A stretch of 13,135 nt of DNA, from NCBI GenBank assembly GCA_903847285.1, contig CAINDH010000226.1, positions 1-13,135 on the forward strand, written 5' to 3'. Below are positions 7,185 through 13,135 of the stretch, one piece after another. The position numbers and the translations under genes are program-made. The notes below the pieces were generated by a model. The model saw nothing but the letters and a program-made list of their open reading frames with translations, made no database searches and was not told the DNA's origin. This stretch comes from an uncultured Verrucomicrobia subdivision 3 bacterium. GTDB lineage: Bacteria > Verrucomicrobiota > Verrucomicrobiae > Limisphaerales > UBA11358. Positions within the stretch are counted from its first letter, which is position 1. Each line of letters starts with the position of its first letter.

Positions 7185-8039
7185 TCAATCTCGCTGCCGC
7201 GTCGCCTCGTAGAGAAACACCGCTGTGGCCACGGCCACATTGAGCGAATTCATGTGCGACGGCATCGGGATTTCCACCATGTCAGCACACGCGGCGAGCG
7301 CGGCGGACGTCAGCCCCGGCCCTTCCGCGCCGAACACCAGACAGCAGTCGCCGCGCAATTCCGCGTGTGCCAGCTTCGTCGCATCGACACGCGGATGCGC
7401 CGCGAGACAGCGTACGCCGCGCGCCCGCAACGCCGTCAGCGTCGACGCCAGATTTTCCACGCGCACCACTGGCTGCTCGAAGATGGTGCCCATCGAACCC
7501 GAAACCGCGCGACGTTGAAACGGACTGCCGCACGTCTCGCCTACGATGAGAATGTGCGCGCCGAACGCGGCGCAACTGCGGACCACCGCGCCGAGATTTT
7601 CCGCGCTGGCAATTCCCTCCACCGCGGCAATTAGCAGCGGACGAGGCGAGTTTTTCAGCAATGTTTCTAAATTTGGTTGCGCAGGAATCTTTGCTACAGC
7701 CAGCGCGCCTTGATGCAATTTGTAGCCTGTAATGGTCTCCAGTAACGGCGGCTCAGCCACGAAGATTTGAATCGCCTCCGCCCGCGCCCTCAGCAGCGGC
7801 TCCAGTTTTTCTAACCACACCGGCGTGAGCAGCGCGGACTCCACCGTGAACCGGCTCGCGAGCAGCCGCTTGATGACTTTATTGTTCGCCGCCACCAGCA
7901 CTCCCGCCCGCTCGTGTTCTTCCACGCGCTTGAGCGTGCGATACAGCGCCAGTTCCGGCGCATCGAGTGATTGAACGGTTTGAATGGAAGAAATCGCCAC
8001 GCAGAATTTTAAGCGTGTGGCGGCGGTGTTGGAAAGCAC
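7185..8039 (-). CDS. SpoU/TrmH-family RNA 2'-O-methyltransferase
   Basis: This is a SPOUT-class enzyme that transfers a methyl group from S-adenosylmethionine to a ribose 2'-OH in tRNA or rRNA; the exact target cannot be read from the sequence. All three SpoU motifs are intact in the C-terminal knotted domain: motif 1 ENLGAVVRSCAAFG (147-160, with the catalytic-type Asn148 and Arg154), motif 2 LVFGAEGPGLT (234-244), and motif 3 IPMPSHMNSLNVAVATAVFL (257-276). Residues 22-110 form an N-terminal substrate-binding domain of the SpoU_sub_bind kind (SLDAPELALYRTLKR). The frame opens at a GTG (8037-8039); a second GTG at 7998-8000 would remove 13 poorly conserved residues and is equally possible. 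It stands alone between the protease and the porin and has no visible link to phosphate uptake. Confidence 0.93.
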   Translation of the reverse strand: MLSNTAATRLKFCVAISSIQTVQSLDAPELALYRTLKRVEEHERAGVLVAANNKVIKRLLASRFTVESALLTPVWLEKLEPLLRARAEAIQIFVAEPPLLETITGYKLHQGALAVAKIPAQPNLETLLKNSPRPLLIAAVEGIASAENLGAVVRSCAAFGAHILIVGETCGSPFQRRAVSGSMGTIFEQPVVRVENLASTLTALRARGVRCLAAHPRVDATKLAHAELRGDCCLVFGAEGPGLTSAALAACADMVEIPMPSHMNSLNVAVATAVFLYEATRQRD

Positions 8040-8173
8040 GGAGAAAAATTGCGGGACAAATAGGAAGGCTTCGACATTTCCTAATAGCTGATGCGCGGCG
8101 TGAGAACTCCCGAAGCATAAGCAATTTCTTGAGCTACGCGAGTAGCCACAAGCGAGCGTTGTGCAACGACGCC

Positions 8174-8193
8174 ATTAATGGTTCACCACTAAT
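8174..8193 (-). other. Small hairpin in the protease-methyltransferase gap
   Basis: In the 172-bp gap (8040-8211) the minus strand has ATTAGTGG-TGAA-CCATTAAT, an 8-pair stem with one G-U pair and a 4-base loop, about 18 bases after the protease stop codon. It may protect or end the protease mRNA, but no T-run follows. A second small stem, GCTAC/GTAGC (8133-8146), lies further downstream. I see no clear promoter for the methyltransferase in this gap. Confidence 0.3.
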
Positions 8194-8211
8194 TTATTCC
8201 CAAGCCAACAC

Positions 8212-11200
8212 TCAGGGGAATGCCACCCGGTAGAACTGGAACGGTGCGGCTGTGCTGGTCTCGTTAAACTGGATGATACCGTTCGTGCCGATGATGTTCG
8301 TCACCAGCGGAACCCAGACGATGGGCGGCGACAGATTAGTTGTCCGTTGCACGATATAGCGGTTGCTCACTGCGCCGCTTCCCGCCGCGAGCACAAACCC
8401 TGCGCCGGAATTGCTCAAAACCAACGAGGGCACAGGGACGACGTTCAGTGCGGCCAAACTGCTCGTCACGCTGCCGCCGAGATTGGTGACGATGACGGAA
8501 TAGTTTCCGGTGTGGTTCGTGGCTGCCGGAATAAACGTGAGCACGTTGGTGCGCGCGCCGGAGATGGCGCCGCCGTTCGCGACGGGCACGCCGGCTTTGA
8601 GCCATTGGTAGTTCAGCGGCGCATTGCCGGTGGCAGTGACGCTGAACGCGGCGTTGTTGCCCACGAAGACGTTGGTGTTGAGCGGTTGCACAGTGATGAC
8701 GGGCGGCGACAGCAAAGCAAACACGCCGGCGGCATTGATGGGCACATTGGTCACAAGAACTTCGAACGCGGTGAAGTCGGCGGTGCTCAAGCGGGCAAGT
8801 GGTTCGCTGGCGGTGTAAGGGCCGGTGTTCGTCTGCGTAAAGATGTAATACACCGGCGAGGTGGCGGGCTTGACGGTTATGCCGTAGCGGCTGATGCCAG
8901 TGCCGACGATGGGAAATTCCACGGTAGACCCTTCAAGGGTCCAGGCGGAGACGGGCTGGGAAACATCGGCGGTGGACCAGACGAAACAGACGCCGCCACT
9001 GATGTTAGTGGTGTAGAGATTTTCATCGTTTAAAAATCCTGGTCCGTTGTCCACGGGCAGCCCGAAGACATTGGTGACGGTGAGCACCACGACGGAACTG
9101 TTGGTGAAGCCGTAGAGATTGGAGATGACCACGCTGTAATTGCCGGCGTTGAACATGGAAACGTTCGTGAGGGTGAGCGTGGCATTCGTGGCGGCGGTGA
9201 TCGGGGCGGAATTTTTTGACCATTTATACAACAAGGGTCCGCTTCCATTTGCCGTCACAGCAAAAGCCGCATTGCCCCCTTGCAAAATGTTGGTCGAGGC
9301 CGGCTGTTGAACGATGACCGGAGCGGATTGCACACCATTCGCTGGCGACAGTGCGCCTGAAATCTGCAGATCAAAACCGGCCGAAATGTTGTTGATATAC
9401 CAACTGCCGGAACTGCTGGTGCCGCCCCAAGGCACAATGCGGAAGGTGACGTTGGTTCCCGCCGGAACATTTTGCAATGCGGTGATGCCGGTAAGATCAA
9501 TCGCAGACTGCAAATTGCCCGACGAGGAGGTCGTGGAACCCCAGGCGATCGCTGAGCCGATGTCCGTGAACGTGCCGCCGCCGATCTGGTATTGCCACAT
9601 ACCCGTGGTCGAGCCGGTGCTGCTGCGGCGGATGTTGTAGGCGGCGATGTTGGTGAATGAAACCACATAGCCAACGTTGCCGGTCACGCTGAAAGTGGCG
9701 AAGGTGTTGGCAGTGATTGACGCCGCCTCGCTGCTGGAGGTGAAGCCCGAGCCGCCCCAGGCATTGCCCGCGCCGGTAGAAGAGGTGTTCACACCTGTGC
9801 CACGCGTGAGTCCGGACACGGTGACGTTGGGAGCATTGCTCACAGCGGCGAACGGCGACGGACCGTAGTTGCCGCTTCCACCGGTCAAACCAGACATTTC
9901 CCACGCGACCAGAATCCCGCCATATGCCGCCGAGTTGGCAATCGATAGGATCGCGGGCGAACTCGTCACGCTTCCAACCAAGTTGCTGATCACCACGGTG
10001 TATGTGCCAGCATTGGTGGGATCCACATTGGCAATGGAAAAGCTAGTCGCAGTGGCTCCCGCTATGGCATTGGAATTGAAATACCATTGATATGAGAGCG
10101 GTCCGTCACCCGTGACTCCAATTGTGAAAGTTGCCGAACCACCCGGCAGCGACGCGCGATTTTGCGGCTGCGTCAGGATTATCGGCGGAATCGCCGCATT
10201 GGTGGCGTTGTAAATGACAAGCGCAAAATCCTGATCAATCGTCGGCGACTCATTGGGAACACCATCGGAATTGATGCTCGTCGCGTTTACGGTGACAATA
10301 AACGGACCGCTGACTCCGGCGGGAACAAAGACGCATTCCAAATTATTTTTCGCATCATTCGCTCCGCCGGAAACGGAATTGGATCCGCTGAAAACATTGC
10401 CCTTATAAGTGACGCTACCGACGATGACATTCAGATCCAGATTATTATTGTAAGCATTCCCGGTCGTGTTGCCCGGCGCATCCGTCCAGGCCAGCGTCAC
10501 CCGAAATGGTTTTGAATTGGTCGAAATAAAACCGGTGTTCGTGCGAGCCTGACCGCTGGCGGTGAATTTATCCACGCTCAACTGGTCACGAATCACTCTG
10601 TTAACCCCATCAAATGCGGTGCCGAGATTCACTGAGCCTAGCCCCTGCGAATTGGATGGCAGCGTGCCGCTCGCTCCCGTGCCAGTCATGTAACGCGTAG
10701 AGTTCACGAGATACGCCTTCGTCATGGCCGGGCTGGGCGGCGTGAGCGATTGATTGATAAAATACTGGCGGAGCAACGCGCATGCGCCAGCGATGCCCGG
10801 CGTGGAATGGCTCGTGCCGGAACTAGCCGTATAAAATTGCTGGCCGCTGCTAGGAAAATAACTGGAACCACCGGTGCCACCGCTCACACCCGTGCCGTCA
10901 AAACAGGCGATGGCCGTGCCCGTCGCCGATGGGTTCGCCGCCTGCGCCACGCCGCCACTGACGTGCGTGCCGGGCGCACAAAGATCCGGCTTAAACCGAC
11001 CGTCCGAACATGGTCCGCGGCTCGAAAAACTGATGACGTCATTCGCGCTGTCCGCACCAGTATCAGCAACGCCGCTGGCATCAGAGCCACCGAATGGCTG
11101 CACGTTTTCCGCCGCGCCGACACAGATGATATTTTTTCCAGTGCCAGGTGAACCAACGGTGGATGCGCCGGAACCGGCGTTACCCGCCGCGAATACGAAA

Positions 11201-12606
11201 ACCATTTCCTGATTGCCGGCATTCGGAACGGCGGAGCCGCTTGGCTGCGCATCACGGACGAGTGCGTCGTAATTTTGCGCGTCGGCATCGTAAGCACCCG
11301 CGGTGTCCGCGCCCCAACTGTTGTTGCTCACGCGTGCGCCGTTGTTATAGGCGCGCGACGCCAAGTTGTCATAATTTGGCGAGGTGAAATTCGTCACGTC
11401 AAAAATCACCGACGAACCGACGCGCACAAATGGACAAATGCCCAAGCCATAGTGAAAGCCACTGCCATCAGCAAAGGGAAAGCCAGTGAGGTCGTCGTAG
11501 CCGCCGATGATGTGGGCGTTGAGATTGCCGTGTCCGTCGCAGCCTTGCAACGTGCTGCCGGGATTCGGCGTGCCTTCCAGGCGATTGTAAGCCACGCGGC
11601 TAGCGAGCGTGTTGGTGCCGCCAAGGTGCAGGCCGAAGTGATTGGGCGACGTCGTGCCGTTATCAATGCCGCTATCCGTCACGTCCACGACGAAACCCGA
11701 CGCATCGAATTGCGCCTGGGTAAAACCTTTGCCCGTTAGCCACGCGAGGTAGCCGGGGCCGCTCGGCGAATTGCCGGAAATATTTCCCGCCATGATCTGC
11801 GCCTGCCGTTCGCAGAACTTTTTGCGCGGAAAATACGGCTGGATGGAAACCACGTCGGCATTCGTCGCCAGTTCGGCAAGTTTTTCTGGCGGCAGCTCCA
11901 CGAAGACATTGCGGTAACCAAGCGTGCGCGACTCGCGTTCGATTGGCGCAAGCTTAAGGGTGTCCACTTGCGCGAGCGTGTTACTGTTCGCGAAAGAATC
12001 ATCCACGAGTTGAATCGCAAACGCCGTTCCCGGCCAATGCGCCTGACCGAGCGCGTTCGTGAGGCGCGCGGTAGGATTGACTTTCCAATCGTCCGCGTAA
12101 GTGCCTTCCCATTGCACCACGGCGTTGGTTCCCGCCCATGTTTGCGCGGCGGCTAGCGCAGCGGCATCGCCGTAAACGAGAAATGTGTTCTGCGGAATAT
12201 AGGCAATAATTTTCACGCCCGTCGCCACCAATTCCGCGCGCCATTCCGGTTTCACCGGTGCGGCGAATTGAACCAGATGCAGACCCTTGCCGCGAAAACT
12301 GCCCCGCGCCTTGCGCAACGATTTAGTAGCTGAAGTGCGCGTGTCCACGGCACCAGCGTGTAGCTCGATAAAATTTTCCGTGTCGACTGATTCAACCTTC
12401 CCCTGCTCTTTCGCCATCGCCAAAGCGGTGGCTTCTACAACTTGAAATGTGCCATAGTCGGCGACCAGTTTTCCGCCATCGGCAATCAGCCGCTGCGTGG
12501 CGGCAGTATCATGGCTGCGGATTTTCTCAGCGTGCGTGGCGGGCGTAAACGCCAGCACAGCGTAAATTGAAATGATTTTAATCCAAGACACGGTTACGGG
12601 CTTCAT
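8212..12606 (-). CDS. Secreted subtilisin-like (S8, KP-43-type) protease with three Ig-like domains
   Basis: This is a predicted exported serine endopeptidase of 1464 residues. The ATG at 12604-12606 gives a signal peptide cut after ATHA (residue 26); an upstream in-frame start would bury it. Residues 27-270 look like a propeptide. The S8 catalytic domain spans about 290-670, with Asp311 (VDVTDSGID), His359 (DGHGNLNAHIIGG), oxyanion Asn476 (FAAGNAG) and Ser599 (GTSHSTP, a variant of GTSMATP). Residues 675-803 resemble the C-terminal beta-barrel of KP-43-like proteases (LAWTDAPG ... NNNLDLNV). Ig-like domains follow at about 807-891, 1096-1178 and 1301-1390. Between the first two lies a Gly/Ser-rich beta-sandwich region (898-1084), and between the last two an unrecognised region (1183-1298). 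The end (1392-1464) is a module shared with the neighbouring protein. No PEP-CTERM, LPXTG or barrel anchor is seen. It probably degrades extracellular protein. Confidence 0.93.
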   Translation of the reverse strand: MKPVTVSWIKIISIYAVLAFTPATHAEKIRSHDTAATQRLIADGGKLVADYGTFQVVEATALAMAKEQGKVESVDTENFIELHAGAVDTRTSATKSLRKARGSFRGKGLHLVQFAAPVKPEWRAELVATGVKIIAYIPQNTFLVYGDAAALAAAQTWAGTNAVVQWEGTYADDWKVNPTARLTNALGQAHWPGTAFAIQLVDDSFANSNTLAQVDTLKLAPIERESRTLGYRNVFVELPPEKLAELATNADVVSIQPYFPRKKFCERQAQIMAGNISGNSPSGPGYLAWLTGKGFTQAQFDASGFVVDVTDSGIDNGTTSPNHFGLHLGGTNTLASRVAYNRLEGTPNPGSTLQGCDGHGNLNAHIIGGYDDLTGFPFADGSGFHYGLGICPFVRVGSSVIFDVTNFTSPNYDNLASRAYNNGARVSNNSWGADTAGAYDADAQNYDALVRDAQPSGSAVPNAGNQEMVFVFAAGNAGSGASTVGSPGTGKNIICVGAAENVQPFGGSDASGVADTGADSANDVISFSSRGPCSDGRFKPDLCAPGTHVSGGVAQAANPSATGTAIACFDGTGVSGGTGGSSYFPSSGQQFYTASSGTSHSTPGIAGACALLRQYFINQSLTPPSPAMTKAYLVNSTRYMTGTGASGTLPSNSQGLGSVNLGTAFDGVNRVIRDQLSVDKFTASGQARTNTGFISTNSKPFRVTLAWTDAPGNTTGNAYNNNLDLNVIVGSVTYKGNVFSGSNSVSGGANDAKNNLECVFVPAGVSGPFIVTVNATSINSDGVPNESPTIDQDFALVIYNATNAAIPPIILTQPQNRASLPGGSATFTIGVTGDGPLSYQWYFNSNAIAGATATSFSIANVDPTNAGTYTVVISNLVGSVTSSPAILSIANSAAYGGILVAWEMSGLTGGSGNYGPSPFAAVSNAPNVTVSGLTRGTGVNTSSTGAGNAWGGSGFTSSSEAASITANTFATFSVTGNVGYVVSFTNIAAYNIRRSSTGSTTGMWQYQIGGGTFTDIGSAIAWGSTTSSSGNLQSAIDLTGITALQNVPAGTNVTFRIVPWGGTSSSGSWYINNISAGFDLQISGALSPANGVQSAPVIVQQPASTNILQGGNAAFAVTANGSGPLLYKWSKNSAPITAATNATLTLTNVSMFNAGNYSVVISNLYGFTNSSVVVLTVTNVFGLPVDNGPGFLNDENLYTTNISGGVCFVWSTADVSQPVSAWTLEGSTVEFPIVGTGISRYGITVKPATSPVYYIFTQTNTGPYTASEPLARLSTADFTAFEVLVTNVPINAAGVFALLSPPVITVQPLNTNVFVGNNAAFSVTATGNAPLNYQWLKAGVPVANGGAISGARTNVLTFIPAATNHTGNYSVIVTNLGGSVTSSLAALNVVPVPSLVLSNSGAGFVLAAGSGAVSNRYIVQRTTNLSPPIVWVPLVTNIIGTNGIIQFNETSTAAPFQFYRVAFP

Positions 12607-12641
12607 GATTTCTGATTCTAAAGTTTTCCTACTGGGTCCAT

Positions 12642-12678
12642 TCTCCGAAACACAGCGGAGATTAAAAAGTTTTTTTAA
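12642..12678 (-). promoter_or_regulatory. AT-rich leader with two palindromes upstream of the protease
   Basis: On the minus strand a palindrome of A and T tracts (TTAAAAA/TTTTTAA, 12662-12678) is followed by a hairpin TCTCCG-N8-CGGAGA (12642-12661), ending 35 bases before the protease ATG. The sequence TTTAAT (12667-12662 on the minus strand) could be a -10 box, but no good -35 pairs with it. The protease promoter most likely lies here, between this element and the upstream terminator, though no transcription start can be fixed. Confidence 0.35.
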
Positions 12679-12715
12679 GAAAATTTGGCGCGAACCGGTT
12701 TTGGCGGTTGGCGCC
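12675..12715 (-). terminator. Rho-independent terminator of the upstream secreted-protein gene
   Basis: On the minus strand GGCGC (12715-12711) and AACCG (12709-12705) pair with CGGTT (12697-12693) and GCGCC (12691-12687), giving ten pairs with one C-C mismatch and a 7-base loop. AAATTTTCTT follows immediately. It begins 23 bases after the stop codon of the upstream gene, so that gene and the protease are probably separate transcription units. Confidence 0.65.
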
Positions 12716-12738
12716 GTAACACTCCACCTCAAACATTT

Positions 12739-13135
12739 TCACGGATTCCAGCCGAGCCGATAATACGCCGAAGCCGGAATTGTGCCGCCGAGGTCGCTGA
12801 AATCATCCGCGCATTGGAACACGCCCGCGACCGGGTTCGTCGTCAGGATAGTTGTCCAGTCATTGAGATTGGTGGAGCGCTGAACGTCGTAGTTGAAGCC
12901 AGGGATGCCCGCGAAGTTCAGCGTAGCCGTGCCACCGTTGATGGCAACGGACTGCGCCTGACCGCTCGGCGCGCTTGTGCCAATGGTCAGGCTCACCAAC
13001 GCAGTGGCCGTGCCACCGAAACCATCGGTCACGATGTAAGTGAATTCATCGTTGACCGCGTTCGTGTTGAAGTAGTTGAGATAACCAGAAGTGTTCACCA
13101 ACGTGATACCGTTGGTGGTCACACTGGCGCTCACC
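12739..13135 (-). CDS. C-terminal end of a secreted repeat protein, 5' part outside window
   Basis: Only the last 132 or so residues are visible; the frame is open at the right edge, so the start and most of the protein lie outside. The first 50 residues (FNTNAVNDEFTYIVTDGFGG, then TATALVSLTI) match the end of a cadherin-like or VCBS-type repeat ('tandem-95' style) found in large bacterial surface proteins. After a short linker the last 65 residues form a module beginning LNFAGIPGFNYDVQRSTNL and ending ASAYYRLGWNP, related to the end of the neighbouring protease. It is probably a secreted or surface adhesin-like or enzyme-tail protein. The catalytic part, if any, cannot be seen. It is followed by a terminator. 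Confidence 0.8.
   Translation of the reverse strand, partial: VSASVTTNGITLVNTSGYLNYFNTNAVNDEFTYIVTDGFGGTATALVSLTIGTSAPSGQAQSVAINGGTATLNFAGIPGFNYDVQRSTNLNDWTTILTTNPVAGVFQCADDFSDLGGTIPASAYYRLGWNP

Noticed and set aside
7081..7188. 36-residue N-terminal extension of the porin
   Set aside because: It would run through the Pho box and -10 region and would bury a good signal peptide, so the ATG at 7080 is preferred.
8157..8170. Short palindrome CGTTGTGCAACG in the protease-methyltransferase gap
   Set aside because: The 2-base loop cannot form a hairpin and no second copy was seen, so a regulator site cannot be supported.
8347..9033. 228-codon open frame opposite the protease tail
   Set aside because: Arg/Gly/Asp/His-rich translation typical of antisense to Thr/Asn-rich Ig-like repeats.
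8212..9350. Possible repeat array or CRISPR-like structure in the protease tail
   Set aside because: The similarity is at protein level between diverged Ig-like domains; no regular DNA repeats with spacers are present.
12607..12732. 42-residue N-terminal extension of the protease
   Set aside because: It crosses the upstream terminator and AT-rich leader, and the ATG at 12606 directly begins a signal peptide.

Overview
The window is an ordinary bacterial chromosomal stretch, most likely from a member of Verrucomicrobiota (Pedosphaera/Limisphaerales-like). The lineage call is inference. It rests on moderately GC-rich DNA, genes with no clear Shine-Dalgarno sequence, and large secreted proteins made of Ig-like domains rich in Asn, Thr and Ser that end in a 'Y-x-VQR-x-TNL ... 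YRV/YRL' module. A compact Porin_5-type barrel points to a Gram-negative envelope.

Layout. Only the first gene, the 3' part of nadA (quinolinate synthase, positions 1-814), is on the plus strand. It converges on the rest across a 224-bp gap that holds a hairpin able to terminate transcription in both directions (about 866-915). Everything else is on the minus strand. In transcription order from the right edge the genes are: the C-terminal end of a secreted repeat protein (13135-12739), a 1464-residue secreted subtilisin-like protease with three Ig-like domains (12606-8212), a SpoU/TrmH-family RNA 2'-O-methyltransferase (8039-7185), an outer-membrane porin (7080-5716), and the high-affinity phosphate system pstS, pstC, pstA, pstB and phoU (5661-1039).

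How the genes work together. The porin and the Pst genes form a phosphate-acquisition module: the porin would let solutes cross the outer membrane, PstS binds phosphate in the periplasm, PstCA is the membrane channel, PstB the ATPase, and PhoU the signalling brake. The best evidence of joint control is two 18-bp Pho boxes in the minus strand that match at 17 of 18 positions (TTGTCAC-N4-TTGTAAC). One lies ahead of the porin (7145-7162) and one ahead of pstS (5698-5715), directly after the porin stop codon. A large hairpin between pstS and pstC (4737-4792) probably sets the excess of PstS over the membrane subunits. pstC and pstA overlap by 4 bases (ATGA). No phoB/phoR-like gene is in the window.

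I found no CRISPR array, tRNA, rRNA, insertion sequence or phage gene. I do not see a wholly new system. The points most worth a second look are the paired Pho boxes, the Pho-linked porin, the unusually long periplasmic loop of PstC, the pstS-pstC RNA structure, and the C-terminal module shared by the two neighbouring secreted proteins.
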